Source: Ekhidna lutea
GTDB lineage: Bacteria; Bacteroidota; Bacteroidia; Cytophagales; Cyclobacteriaceae
NCBI RefSeq assembly: GCF_900188325.1
Contig: NZ_FZPD01000003.1
Span: forward strand, 310,001-374,000
Length of the DNA: 64,000 bases
Direction of reading: 5' to 3'
How positions within the stretch are numbered: position 1 is the stretch's first letter; each line of letters begins with the position of its first letter. The translations under genes were made by a program, and so were the position numbers. Under the pieces are notes generated by a model. That model was not told the origin of the DNA. It saw only the letters and a program-made list of their open reading frames with translations, and did no database searches. Of the stretch, positions 27,408 to 36,539 are shown one piece after another.

Positions 27408-28358
27408 ATGAGGGTGGTCTTATTATTCATTTCGCTACTTGTCCCCATCCTTTCTCAAAGTTGGGGCTTCTTTGCACACCAGAAAATCAACCGATTGGCT
27501 GTTTTCACTTTGCCTCCGGAAATGATGGTATTTTATAAGCAAAATATTCAGCACATCACTGAAAATGCAGTGAAGCCGGATATGAGGCGGTACGCGGTAA
27601 AAAACGAAGCTCCACGACACTACATAGATGTAGATGTATATGGAGACTCTGCTGTTTACAAAATGCCAAGATATTGGAACGAGGCAGTTGAAAGGTACTC
27701 TGAAGACACCCTTCAGGCTTATGGTATTGTGCCATATCATATTAACCGGATGTCTTATTGGTTGATCAATGCCTTTCAAAATAAAGATGCGGATCAGATA
27801 CTGCGCCTTTCTTCAGACCTGGGACACTACATCGCAGATGCAAATGTGCCACTTCATACGACTGTGAATTACAATGGGCAGTTATCTGGCCAATATGGTA
27901 TTCATGGATTTTGGGAGTCGCGATTGCCTGAGCTGTTTGCTGATAATTATGATTTACTGACAGGTAAGGCTGAATATGTAGAAAATTTGCAGCTGTATGC
28001 CTGGGATGCAGTTGTAAATGCACATGAAGCGCTTGATTCTGTGTTGATGTTTGAAAAAATGCTAACAAGGAAATATCCAGAATCGAAAAAGTATGGATAT
28101 GAAGAGCGAGGCAACACAACTATCCGGACATATTCCTATGATTTTTCATCTGATTACCATCGTAAATTAAACGGGATGGTAGAGCGACGGATGCGAGCAT
28201 CTATCAAAATGGTAGGGGACTTTTGGTTTAGCTGCTGGGTGAAGGCGGGGCAGCCGGATCTTACTGAATTACTTTCAGATGTGGAATTACGGGATTCAAT
28301 ATTTGTCGTGGATCCCAACATGAAGCTTCGAAATCATGAGGCGGGGATAGGAGAATAA
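27408..28358 (+). CDS. Secreted zinc-dependent phospholipase C / S1-P1 nuclease-like protein
   Basis: From the ATG at 27408 the protein has 316 residues with a signal peptide ending VPILSQS; cleavage there would expose Trp19, and an N-terminal Trp is a zinc ligand in this fold. Other candidate ligands follow in the usual order: FFAHQKIN (His24), HYIDVD, LGHYIADANVPLH and HGFWESRLPEL. The alternative start at 27372 would disturb the signal peptide. The fold covers phospholipases and nucleases, so the substrate is open. It converges on ilvA with only 11 bases between the stops. Confidence 0.78.
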   Translation: MRVVLLFISLLVPILSQSWGFFAHQKINRLAVFTLPPEMMVFYKQNIQHITENAVKPDMRRYAVKNEAPRHYIDVDVYGDSAVYKMPRYWNEAVERYSEDTLQAYGIVPYHINRMSYWLINAFQNKDADQILRLSSDLGHYIADANVPLHTTVNYNGQLSGQYGIHGFWESRLPELFADNYDLLTGKAEYVENLQLYAWDAVVNAHEALDSVLMFEKMLTRKYPESKKYGYEERGNTTIRTYSYDFSSDYHRKLNGMVERRMRASIKMVGDFWFSCWVKAGQPDLTELLSDVELRDSIFVVDPNMKLRNHEAGIGE

Positions 28359-28369
28359 ATGCTGGTTGA

Positions 28370-29632
28370 TTAAATCAAGATATTCAGAAGGTCTTCCTTG
28401 TGATTTAGGTATTCACCAAAAAACTTTCGTTCTTTCATTCTGCTCATCAAGAGGTCCAAATTACTTTTTTCCTTTAATTCAATCCCCACCACAGCGGATC
28501 CGGTCTCCCGAGAATTTTTCTTGGTATACTCAAAATGTGTAATGTCATCAGAAGGACCCAGGACCTCAGCTACAAACTCTTTCAGGGCTCCTGCTCGTTG
28601 AGGGAATCGTACAATAAAGTAATGTTTCAACCCCTTATAGAGCAAGGCTCGTTCTTTAATCTCTTCCGTTCGGGTGATGTCATTGTTGCTGCCACTCACT
28701 ACGCAAACCACGTTTTTCCCCACAATTTCATCCGAGAGTTGATCCAATGCCGATAGTGCAAGAGCACCAGCGGGCTCCACCACAATAGCATCTCTATTAT
28801 AAAGTTCGAGTATAGTTTCACATATTTTTCCTTCATGGACAGTCAACATTTGATCCAGTACCGAATTGCAAATCTCAAAATTCAATTCACCTACCTGCTG
28901 CACGGCAGCTCCATCAACAAATTTTTCAATTTGTTCCAGCCTGGTGTTTATACCCTTTTCGAATGAGACCGTCATAGATGGAGCTCCAGCCGGCTCTACA
29001 CCGATAATTTTTGTGTGAGGGGAAAGCGATTTGAAAACACTCCCAACTCCGGCCGCCAGCCCTCCACCACCAACGGGCAGTAGCAAATAGTCTATTCGTT
29101 CATCAGCTTGCTTAAGCAGCTCCAACCCAATAGTAGCCTGACCCTCGATGATCTTTTTATCATCAAAAGGGTGGATAAATGTGGATTTGTTTAATTCGGC
29201 ATAGGCTACTGCCCGACTTTTCGCATCATCGAAAGTGTCACCCTCCAGCCTCACATCTACATAATTCTGCCCAAACATATTCACTTGCTGAATCTTTTGA
29301 TTGGGAGTAGTGGAGGGCATAAAAATGACACCTTTGCTCTGCAATGTTGCACAAGCAAAAGCGACACCTTGGGCATGGTTTCCAGCGCTGGCGCATACTA
29401 CCCCTGAATCAAGCTGCTGCTTGGATAGTGATTTCATTTTATTCAGTGCACCACGAATTTTATATGACCTAACAAGCTGAAGATCCTCGCGCTTCAATAA
29501 AATGTTTGTTTTGAACCGTGAAGAATAATACAAGTTTGGCAATAGTGGAGTAAAGCTTACAGCACACTTAATGGATACTGCAGCTTCTTCCACATCTTCT
29601 ATTGAAGGCATATAATTCGATTTTACCTTCAT
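28370..29632 (-). CDS. ilvA: Threonine ammonia-lyase (threonine deaminase)
   Basis: PLP enzyme that turns threonine into 2-oxobutyrate, the entry to isoleucine. The 420-residue protein has the PLP lysine Lys58 in RSYKIRGALNK, the glycine loop PVGGGGLAAG and SGSNND, and one C-terminal ACT-like regulatory domain (about 335-420, starting YFIVRFPQRAGALKEF), the single-domain form. It is the last gene of the leu-ilv unit, starting 3 bases after the ilvC stop. The single ACT-like domain would be the place of isoleucine feedback inhibition. Confidence 0.93.
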   Translation of the reverse strand: MKVKSNYMPSIEDVEEAAVSIKCAVSFTPLLPNLYYSSRFKTNILLKREDLQLVRSYKIRGALNKMKSLSKQQLDSGVVCASAGNHAQGVAFACATLQSKGVIFMPSTTPNQKIQQVNMFGQNYVDVRLEGDTFDDAKSRAVAYAELNKSTFIHPFDDKKIIEGQATIGLELLKQADERIDYLLLPVGGGGLAAGVGSVFKSLSPHTKIIGVEPAGAPSMTVSFEKGINTRLEQIEKFVDGAAVQQVGELNFEICNSVLDQMLTVHEGKICETILELYNRDAIVVEPAGALALSALDQLSDEIVGKNVVCVVSGSNNDITRTEEIKERALLYKGLKHYFIVRFPQRAGALKEFVAEVLGPSDDITHFEYTKKNSRETGSAVVGIELKEKSNLDLLMSRMKERKFFGEYLNHKEDLLNILI

Positions 29633-29635
29633 GGT

Positions 29636-30682
29636 TTATGCGTTTTCGGGTCTTAAATTTCTGACCGCTGCGCCGGCACGCCACATTTCAGATTCTCTAA
29701 GCTCATTAAGCTCTTTTTCCAAACCATCACGATAGTCCGGCTTCTCATTTGATTGAATGGTTATTCGAGCTTCGTTTGCACTTGCGACACTTTCATATAG
29801 GTCTTCAAACACGGGTGCAACCGCGTCTCTGAACTTCTTCCACCAGTCCAACGCACCGCGCTGAGCTGTAGTAGAGCAGTTGGCATACATCCAATCCATG
29901 CCATTTTCAGCCACAAGTGGATAAAGAGATTGCGTAGCTTCCTCTACAGTTTCATTGAATGCCTCTGAAGGTGAATGCCCTTTACTTCTGAGCAGGTCAT
30001 ACTGCGCAGCGAAAAGCCCTTGTATTGCACCCATCAAGCTACCCCTTTCCCCTGTCAGGTCGCTATATACCTCTCGTTTGAAATCGGTCTCGAACAGGTA
30101 TCCGGATCCAACACCAATACCCAAGGCGACCGCCCTGTCTCGCGCTTTTCCTGTTGCATCCTGATGGATTGCAAATGAGGAGTTTAATCCTTTACCGGCA
30201 ACAAATAATCGTCTAAGAGACGTCCCGGACCCTTTTGGAGCCACCAAAATGACATCTACATCTGCTGGAGGAACAATGCCGGTTTGCTCATGATAAGTAA
30301 CACCAAAACCATGCGAAAAGTAAAGTGCCTTTCCCGGAGTAAGGTGTTTTTTTACCGTTGACCATTGCTGTATCTGCCCGGCATCTGAGAGCAGGTATTG
30401 GATAATGGTGCCTCGCTCGCACGCGTCTTCAATTTCAAACAAGTTCTCGCCTTCAATAAACCCGTCTGCAATCGCTTTATCCCATGACTTACCACCTTTC
30501 CTTTGACCAACTATTACGTTGAAGCCATTATCTCTTAGGTTTAAGGCCTGACCTGGCCCTTGCACCCCATATCCAATAACTGCGATGGTTTCATCTTTAA
30601 GGACTTCTCTTGCTTTTTCTAAAGGGAATTCTTCTCGGGTAACTACCTCTTCCAGTGTACCGCCAAAATCAATCTTTGCCAT
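29636..30682 (-). CDS. ilvC: Ketol-acid reductoisomerase
   Basis: NADPH-dependent isomeroreductase converting acetolactate or acetohydroxybutyrate to the dihydroxy acids in valine, leucine and isoleucine synthesis. A 348-residue class I enzyme: Rossmann loop GYGVQGPGQALNLRDNG near 38-54, GQRKGGKSW for NADP selection, and the metal-binding region SDLTGERGSLMGAIQG (Asp and Glu ligands) with a second Glu in NETVEEATQSLYP. Sits between ilvN (20 bases) and ilvA (3 bases). Confidence 0.95.
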   Translation of the reverse strand: MAKIDFGGTLEEVVTREEFPLEKAREVLKDETIAVIGYGVQGPGQALNLRDNGFNVIVGQRKGGKSWDKAIADGFIEGENLFEIEDACERGTIIQYLLSDAGQIQQWSTVKKHLTPGKALYFSHGFGVTYHEQTGIVPPADVDVILVAPKGSGTSLRRLFVAGKGLNSSFAIHQDATGKARDRAVALGIGVGSGYLFETDFKREVYSDLTGERGSLMGAIQGLFAAQYDLLRSKGHSPSEAFNETVEEATQSLYPLVAENGMDWMYANCSTTAQRGALDWWKKFRDAVAPVFEDLYESVASANEARITIQSNEKPDYRDGLEKELNELRESEMWRAGAAVRNLRPENA

Positions 30683-30702
30683 TTCTGTTTGTTTTATTCG
30701 TG

Positions 30703-31263
30703 TTAAAATTCTTTTATACTTAATGTGTTTGACTGTGAAGTTTCTAATTCGTGAATGAATGCCTCCGTTCGTCTTTTTGATTTAGAAATCGCCACTCTTC
30801 CTGAGCGAGCAAATTCAAGAATATCATAGGGTTCCAAAACCTCATATAATTCATGGGTTTCTTGCTTTGTGCCAGTTTTTTCAATCACGATCTGGTTGTC
30901 CTCAATAGCAATGATCTTGGCACCATGCTGCCTGATAAGTTTCTCAAGAAGTCCATTCTGTTGAAATACCTCTAGCGAAAGTTTATAGAGTGCGATTTCC
31001 TGATAATATATTTGGTCTTCTTCATAGAGGAATGATCCTAACACATCTACGAGTTTTCGGATTTGCTTCACCACTTTTTCTAAATCAATTTTGGTAGCAG
31101 TAGCTACAATAGTGAACCTGCTAACGCCTTTCACCTCAGTGGTAGATACATTAAGACTGTTGATATTGATCTTCCTCCGACTCAGGATTATAGTGAGTTT
31201 ATTCAAAAGACCTGGTTTATCCTCAGTTAGGACCGATATAGTATATTCTCTTTTTTCCATCAC
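30703..31263 (-). CDS. ilvN: Acetolactate synthase, regulatory (small) subunit
   Basis: Binds valine or related amino acids and activates the catalytic subunit. 186 residues: an N-terminal ACT domain (about 5-80: YTISVLTEDKPGLLNKLTII, then SRFTIVAT) and the C-terminal ALS small-subunit domain (80-170). Its ATG overlaps the ilvB stop by four bases (ATGA), so the two subunits are translationally coupled and made in step. Confidence 0.93.
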   Translation of the reverse strand: MMEKREYTISVLTEDKPGLLNKLTIILSRRKININSLNVSTTEVKGVSRFTIVATATKIDLEKVVKQIRKLVDVLGSFLYEEDQIYYQEIALYKLSLEVFQQNGLLEKLIRQHGAKIIAIEDNQIVIEKTGTKQETHELYEVLEPYDILEFARSGRVAISKSKRRTEAFIHELETSQSNTLSIKEF

Positions 31264-33008
31264 TCAAGCCTTATTTTAGAAACACAACTACCCGAAGGCA
31301 CCATTGGAAATACATTTTCTTCTTTTTCCACCACGACTTCCAGTAAGCTCGAGCCTTCTTGATTCAGCCATTTATTGAAAGCTTCATCCAGGTGATTTCT
31401 TTCTTGAACTCGTTGAGCTGGAATGCGATATCCCTCTGAGATTTTGATAAAGTCGGGGTTATCCATCTCGGTGAAGGCATACCTCTTATCGAAGAAGAGC
31501 TGCTGCCACTGACGTACCATCCCGAGAAAGCTGTTATTCAGAATTAGAATTTTTACTCCAATCTGATATTGCATGATTACGCCCAATTCTTGAATGGTCA
31601 TTTGGAATCCCCCATCCCCAATGATTGCGATGACCTGCCGCTCAGGAGTACCTATTTTGGCACCAATTGCAGCGGGCAAGCAAAAGCCCATTGTACCTAA
31701 TCCACCAGAGGTAATATGGCTTTTCAATTCATCAAATTGATAATACCTCCCCGCCATCATTTGATGTTGTCCTACATCTGTTACGATCACTGATTTGCCC
31801 TTTGTTTTTTCCGAGAGCTTGTGAACGACTTCTGCCATGGTCATCAATTTACTTTTAGGCTCCAGGGATTTTTGGACTGCTTTATCCATTTCTATTTTAT
31901 CACATGCTCGAAATTCTGCTAACCACTGTTGGTGTGAATTCTTGTTCACTAGCGGAAGCAAAGCTTTTAGTACTTGCTTTGCATCTCCAATGATTGCAAC
32001 ATCTGTAAGAATATTCTTATCAATTTCAGCAGGATCTAATTCTATATGAATCACTTTGGCCTGTTTGGCATAAGTAGTTACATCACCTGTCACACGATCG
32101 TCAAAGCGCATTCCGATTGCAATGAATACATCGCATTCATTCGTTTTCACATTTGGACCATAGTTTCCATGCATTCCGGTATAGCCCACATACAATGGAT
32201 GTTTAGTGGAAAAAGCAGATAGCCCCAGTAGGGTAGAGGCAGATGGGATGCCTGTTTTTTCAACGAACCTTTTTAATTCATCTTCCGCACCACTTAGCGT
32301 CACCCCTTGTCCAAAAAGGAGGTAGGGCTTTTTGGCTTGATTTATTAACGCAGCAGCTGCCTTCAACGGCTCTTCCCTTAGCTCTGGGTAAGGTTGATAG
32401 CTTCTTATTCTTTCACACCGTTTATAGATAAAATCGAATGATTGCTGCTGGGCATCTTTTGTGATATCGATTAATACTGGCCCAGGACGTCCTGATTGAG
32501 CGATATAAAACGCTTTTGCAAGTGCCTCAGGGATCTCTTCGGGCTTTGTTACCTGAAAATTCCATTTGGTGACAGGCATGGATATCCCAATGATATCTGT
32601 TTCCTGGAATGCGTCACTGCCAAGCAGATGACTTGCAACCTGCCCGGTGATACAAACAATGGGAGTTGAATCGATTTGAGCATCCGTAATCCCCGTGATA
32701 AGGTTTGTGGCTCCTGGCCCTGAAGTTGCGAAGCATACCCCAACTTTTCCTGAGTTTCTGGCATAGCCCTGAGCCGCATGAATGGCACCCTGCTCATGAC
32801 GCACGAGAATGTGCCTTAACTGATTTTCATAATCAAAGAGCGCATCATAGACAGGCATGATAGCACCACCTGGATAGCCGAAAATGGTTTCGACTTCTTC
32901 GTTAATGAGACATCTTAAAATAGCTTCAGAACCTGATATTCTTTCAGCTTCAACTACTTTTCCTGGATTTTCAATTAGGGCTTCCATAATTAATTGTCTG
33001 TTATGCAT
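31260..33008 (-). CDS. ilvB: Acetolactate synthase, catalytic (large) subunit
   Basis: Thiamine diphosphate and FAD enzyme that condenses pyruvate with pyruvate or 2-oxobutyrate. 582 residues from the upstream ATG; the catalytic Glu is in [15 protein letters not shown], and the thiamine-binding motif runs GDGGFQMT ... [12 protein letters not shown]. Two in-frame starts are possible: 33008, which overlaps ilvD by 19 bases, or 32987, just after the ilvD stop; neither has a clear ribosome binding site. Feeds ilvC. Confidence 0.95.
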   Translation of the reverse strand: MHNRQLIMEALIENPGKVVEAERISGSEAILRCLINEEVETIFGYPGGAIMPVYDALFDYENQLRHILVRHEQGAIHAAQGYARNSGKVGVCFATSGPGATNLITGITDAQIDSTPIVCITGQVASHLLGSDAFQETDIIGISMPVTKWNFQVTKPEEIPEALAKAFYIAQSGRPGPVLIDITKDAQQQSFDFIYKRCERIRSYQPYPELREEPLKAAAALINQAKKPYLLFGQGVTLSGAEDELKRFVEKTGIPSASTLLGLSAFSTKHPLYVGYTGMHGNYGPNVKTNECDVFIAIGMRFDDRVTGDVTTYAKQAKVIHIELDPAEIDKNILTDVAIIGDAKQVLKALLPLVNKNSHQQWLAEFRACDKIEMDKAVQKSLEPKSKLMTMAEVVHKLSEKTKGKSVIVTDVGQHQMMAGRYYQFDELKSHITSGGLGTMGFCLPAAIGAKIGTPERQVIAIIGDGGFQMTIQELGVIMQYQIGVKILILNNSFLGMVRQWQQLFFDKRYAFTEMDNPDFIKISEGYRIPAQRVQERNHLDEAFNKWLNQEGSSLLEVVVEKEENVFPMVPSGSCVSKIRLE

Positions 33009-34666
33009 CCTTGTGATGCGGATGAAACCATTTTGGCGTATTTGTAAAGGACTCCTCGTTCAACTTTCAATGAAGGAGTTTTCCATTCAGCTTTTCGTTT
33101 TTTTAGCTCATCATCACTGACCTCTAGCTGTATACTTTTTTGCTCTGTGTCTATAGTGATTGTATCTCCGGTTTTCACCAGAGCTATAACTCCCCCTTGC
33201 TGGGCTTCAGGAGCAATGTGCCCAACAACAAATCCATGTGTGCCGCCTGAAAATCTACCATCTGTGATCAACGCCACATCTTTGCCCAATCCTGCACCCA
33301 TGATTGCGGCAGTTGGCTTCAGCATTTCCGGCATTCCTGGACCCCCTCTGGGTCCTTCATAACGAATGACTACTACATCGCCTTTTTCGATTTCCCCATT
33401 CTGTATTCCATCATTTGCCGCATATTCACCATCATATACTTTGGCTTTACCAGTAAATTTTAAGCCCTCCTTCCCGGTGATTTTTGCAACCGAACCCTCC
33501 ATTGCAAGGTTGCCGTGTAGAATTTGAATATGTCCCGAAGACTTGATTGGTTGATCAATCGGGAAGATTATTTTTTGATCGAAGGAAAGGTCTGGAATAG
33601 TGGAAACATTTTGTTGTAATGTTTTACCCGTTACAGTCATGCAGCTTCCATCAATCATCCCAAGTTTGATGAGGTATTTCAAGACAATTGGCATTCCACC
33701 CATTTTATGAATGTCTTCCATTAAGTGTTTGCCGCTTGGTTTTAGGTCCGCTAAAAATGGTGTTCGATCACTGATTCTTTGAAAGTCAGACAGACTGAAG
33801 TTGATGCCAGCGGCATCTGCTATTGCAAGAAAATGTAATACCGCATTGGTAGATCCTCCCAGTACGGTTAGCAGGGTCACGGCATTTTCAATTGCAGTTT
33901 TAGTTACTATGTCGGAGGGTTTGATGTCTTTTTCCAGTAATGCCATGACACATTCACCTGCCTTTTTGCTTTCAATAGTTTTTTCTTTTCCCACTGCCGG
34001 GTTGGAGGAATTATAAGGGAGAGACATCCCCAGTGCTTCTATCGCGGAAGCCATTGTATTTGCAGTGTACATGCCACCGCATGCTCCAGCTCCCGGGCAG
34101 GCATTTTCTATCACCTGTTGATACTCGTTTTCTTCAATCTTCCCTGAGACTCTCTCACCCCAGGCTTCAAATGCCGATACGACATCCAGTTTTTTGTTAT
34201 TGACACAGCCTGAGACAATTGTCCCACCATAAACCAAAATCGATGGACGATTTAACCTTAACATGGCCATGAGTGCACCGGGCATATTTTTATCACAACC
34301 AACTACTGTAACCAACCCATCATAGCTCATACCCTGTACCACCGTTTCCATTGAGTCTGCAATGATGTCTCTGGAAGGGAGGGAGTAGCGCATACCCGAT
34401 GTGCCCATAGAAATACCATCACTAACACCAATGGTGTTGAAGATCAACCCGTTTCCACCTGTGGTATTCACACCATCCTTAACATGAAGGGCGAGATCAT
34501 TCAAATGCATATTGCACGGATTTCCCTCGAACCCAGTACTGCCAATTCCCACTAGTGGTTTTTTAAGGTCTTCCTTTGTCAGTCCAATCGCATGAAGCAT
34601 AGCCTGTGCTGCAGGTTGGCTGGGGTCCTGGGTTACTACTTTGCTGTATTTGTTTAATTCTGGCAT
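32990..34666 (-). CDS. ilvD: Dihydroxy-acid dehydratase
   Basis: Iron-sulfur dehydratase making 2-oxoisovalerate and 2-oxo-3-methylvalerate. From the ATG at 34666 (MPELNKYSK) it has 558 residues. Cluster cysteines can be seen in [21 protein letters not shown] and [16 protein letters not shown]. The C-terminal domain has [12 protein letters not shown] and [11 protein letters not shown]. An ATG four codons upstream (34678) is possible. It is the first gene after the attenuator-like leader, so ilvD-ilvB-ilvN-ilvC-ilvA should be controlled by it. Confidence 0.95.
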   Translation of the reverse strand: MPELNKYSKVVTQDPSQPAAQAMLHAIGLTKEDLKKPLVGIGSTGFEGNPCNMHLNDLALHVKDGVNTTGGNGLIFNTIGVSDGISMGTSGMRYSLPSRDIIADSMETVVQGMSYDGLVTVVGCDKNMPGALMAMLRLNRPSILVYGGTIVSGCVNNKKLDVVSAFEAWGERVSGKIEENEYQQVIENACPGAGACGGMYTANTMASAIEALGMSLPYNSSNPAVGKEKTIESKKAGECVMALLEKDIKPSDIVTKTAIENAVTLLTVLGGSTNAVLHFLAIADAAGINFSLSDFQRISDRTPFLADLKPSGKHLMEDIHKMGGMPIVLKYLIKLGMIDGSCMTVTGKTLQQNVSTIPDLSFDQKIIFPIDQPIKSSGHIQILHGNLAMEGSVAKITGKEGLKFTGKAKVYDGEYAANDGIQNGEIEKGDVVVIRYEGPRGGPGMPEMLKPTAAIMGAGLGKDVALITDGRFSGGTHGFVVGHIAPEAQQGGVIALVKTGDTITIDTEQKSIQLEVSDDELKKRKAEWKTPSLKVERGVLYKYAKMVSSASQGCITDN

Positions 34667-34688
34667 GTTTTTTTGCATTTTTAGACAT

Positions 34689-34724
34689 AAAAAAACCCTT
34701 CTCAGCGTGCTGAGAAGGGTTTTT
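34689..34724 (-). terminator. Attenuator terminator between the leader peptide and ilvD
   Basis: Near-perfect hairpin on the minus strand, cccttctcagc (34719-34709) / gctgagaaggg (34706-34696), followed by seven T. It is flanked by an A-run on the 5' side, so it may work in both directions. It lies 23 bases upstream of the ilvD ATG and downstream of the Ile/Val/Leu-rich leader, the position expected for an attenuator rather than an end-of-operon terminator. Confidence 0.88.
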
Positions 34725-34740
34725 GAATATTTTTATATCA

Positions 34741-34805
34741 ATAGTCTCCTCAGCGCATATCGTAAATGATAATGACGTTAAGAATAGAGACGATATTGAC
34801 TATGA
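34741..34805 (-). promoter_or_regulatory. Antiterminator and anti-antiterminator segments of the ilv leader
   Basis: Segment 2, gctgaggag (34754-34746), can pair with the 5' arm of the terminator, cttctcagc (34717-34709), over nine pairs with one G:U, which would block the terminator. Its 3' flank gactat (34746-34741) can instead pair with segment 1, atagtc (34803-34798), inside the leader reading frame. The leader stop codon TGA lies inside segment 2, so a ribosome that finishes the leader would mask it and favour termination. This is the 1:2 / 2:3 / 3:4 arrangement of classical amino-acid attenuators. Confidence 0.7.
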
Positions 34806-34815
34806 TGTTTTGCAC
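34750..34815 (-). CDS. ilv leader peptide (attenuation sensor), GTG start
   Basis: 21 codons from GTG (34815) to TGA (34750). After the start and Gln-Asn the residues run I-I-V-N-I-V-S-I-L-N-V-I-I-I-Y-D-M-R, so 11 of 21 are Ile, Val or Leu, the three products of the operon downstream. The frame is open for ten further codons upstream to a TAA, with no ATG, so GTG is the best start. It begins 31 bases after the leuB stop. Stalling for lack of charged branched-chain tRNAs would free segment 2 and allow ilvD transcription. Confidence 0.8.
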   Translation of the reverse strand: MQNIIVNIVSILNVIIIYDMR

Positions 34816-34845
34816 GTTCGGTTTTTCTGCTTCGATATTGTGTTG

Positions 34846-35967
34846 TTAGATGATGCAATTTAATGAAAGGTTTATTGAATCCTTATTCATATCTATTTTT
34901 CCTCCTTCTTCAATGTACCAGGCGATGGTGTCACCAACCTTGGAACAAGGGCTTGCTTCACTTTTGTCTCTCACAATGTCTTCTGTGGCAAGCTTGTGTT
35001 CCAGCGCCCAATCAACAGCCTTACGAATGGTTGAAGCTTCATGGTAAAGCTCAAAGTGATCATACATCATAGCCACGGATAGGATGGTGGCCATAGGATT
35101 GGCAATGTCCTTTCCACTCGCTTGCGGGTATGAGCCATGAATCGGCTCGAATAAGGCGGTTTTGGTGCCGACAGAAGAGGAAGGTAACATTCCCAGGGAG
35201 CCTGTAATGACACTCGACAAGTCTGATATGATATCACCAAACATGTTTTCAGTTAACACCACATCAAAGTTTTCAGGATCCTGCATCATTTGCATGGCTG
35301 CATTATCCACATACATGTATTCAACGTCAATCTCCGGGTATTCTTTGCTGATATCCTGTATGACACGCCTCCACAACCTGGAAGTTTCCAGCACATTTGC
35401 CTTATCAATCAGGGTGAGCTTCTTTCTTCTAAGAGTTGCAGCTTCAAATGCCTGATAAGCAATTCGACTGATTTCGTGCGTCGTATAATCACACGAATCA
35501 TGTGCATGCGAGCCATCTTCTGACAGGACTTTATCACCGAAATAGATACCACCGGTAAGCTCCCGATAGATCACCATGTCCACATTTTCCAGCAAATGCT
35601 CCTTAAGCGGGGAAACACCTTTTAGGATATCATAGGTTTTAACCGGCCGGACATTCGAAAACAGCTGTAGTGATTTCCGCAATTTGAGTAAGCCTTGTTC
35701 CGGCCTTACTTTCAGGTTTGGGTCGTTATCATATTTCGGATCCCCTATGGATCCCAGCAGGATAGCATCACTATTCAAGCATAAATCAAGCGTTTCATCA
35801 GGAAGGGGAGAGCCCGTCTCATCAATTGCTGATGCTCCGATAATTCCATACTTCAAATCAAAATCGTGATTGAAATACGTATTGATGGCTTGCAGGACTT
35901 TTATGGCTTGCGAAACAACCTCCGGGCCGATTCCATCTCCTGGCAATATGGTTATATTTTTTTTCAT
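34846..35967 (-). CDS. leuB: 3-isopropylmalate dehydrogenase
   Basis: NAD-dependent oxidative decarboxylase, third step of leucine synthesis. 373 residues: N-terminal MKKNITILPGDGIGPE, substrate region YRELTGGIYFG, and the metal-binding aspartates in the DNAAMQMMQDP and NMFGDIISDLSS segments, then EPIHGSYP. The last ~16 residues after GGKI are an unremarkable extension. Its ATG overlaps the leuD stop by four bases. Last leu gene before the internal ilv leader. Confidence 0.95.
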   Translation of the reverse strand: MKKNITILPGDGIGPEVVSQAIKVLQAINTYFNHDFDLKYGIIGASAIDETGSPLPDETLDLCLNSDAILLGSIGDPKYDNDPNLKVRPEQGLLKLRKSLQLFSNVRPVKTYDILKGVSPLKEHLLENVDMVIYRELTGGIYFGDKVLSEDGSHAHDSCDYTTHEISRIAYQAFEAATLRRKKLTLIDKANVLETSRLWRRVIQDISKEYPEIDVEYMYVDNAAMQMMQDPENFDVVLTENMFGDIISDLSSVITGSLGMLPSSSVGTKTALFEPIHGSYPQASGKDIANPMATILSVAMMYDHFELYHEASTIRKAVDWALEHKLATEDIVRDKSEASPCSKVGDTIAWYIEEGGKIDMNKDSINLSLNCII

Positions 35968-36539
35968 CTCTGTTGTTCAAATAGTGTGACTTCTCCCCTA
36001 AGATTTATCAGATAGTCCGTCTCATCCACGCCGTTTAATAGACATTCTTTCTTAAAAGGTGAAATGTGAAAGTTTTTTTCCAGGTTGAGAGTTGAAACTT
36101 TCACCAACTGATGTTGAAGTGAAACCTCAATTTCTGTTGCTGGCTGATCTAAAACGAGCTGCGTGATATCAGCTATAGAACGTTCATCTAATTCAACAGG
36201 CAGTATGCCGTTGTTATATGCATTGCCTTTGAAAATATCCGCGAATTGGGTGGATAAAACCACCTTGATGCCGTAATCAGCAACTGCCCACGCGGCATGT
36301 TCTCTGCTGGAGCCACAGCCAAAATTGTTACCTGCAATAAGTATCTCAGCATCTTTCCTGGCAGGATTATTCAATTCAAAATCCGGGTTAGGACTACCAT
36401 CTTGCAGATATCGCCACGCGTAGAATAAGTTCTTTCCATACCCCAAACGATCTGTCTGCTTCAAAAATTTGGCAGGTATAATTTGATCTGTGTCAATATT
36501 ATCAATAGGTAGCGGTATGGCTTTAGATCGAATGTCCAT
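35964..36539 (-). CDS. leuD: 3-isopropylmalate dehydratase, small subunit
   Basis: Swivelling domain partner of LeuC in isomerising 2- to 3-isopropylmalate. From the ATG at 36539 it has 191 residues, the family length: MDIRSKAIPLPIDNIDTDQI at the start and GNNFGCGSSREHAAWA as the active-site loop. The frame is open a further 59 codons upstream, but that is antisense-like sequence inside leuC. The ATG overlaps the leuC TAA by one base, so the subunits are coupled. Confidence 0.95.
   Translation of the reverse strand: MDIRSKAIPLPIDNIDTDQIIPAKFLKQTDRLGYGKNLFYAWRYLQDGSPNPDFELNNPARKDAEILIAGNNFGCGSSREHAAWAVADYGIKVVLSTQFADIFKGNAYNNGILPVELDERSIADITQLVLDQPATEIEVSLQHQLVKVSTLNLEKNFHISPFKKECLLNGVDETDYLINLRGEVTLFEQQR

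Noticed and set aside
25565-28358. A metal-homeostasis operon apbE-ZIP-phospholipase
   Set aside because: The genes share a strand, but the gaps (45 and 55 bases) and unrelated functions give no firm support for a functional unit; treated as separate genes.
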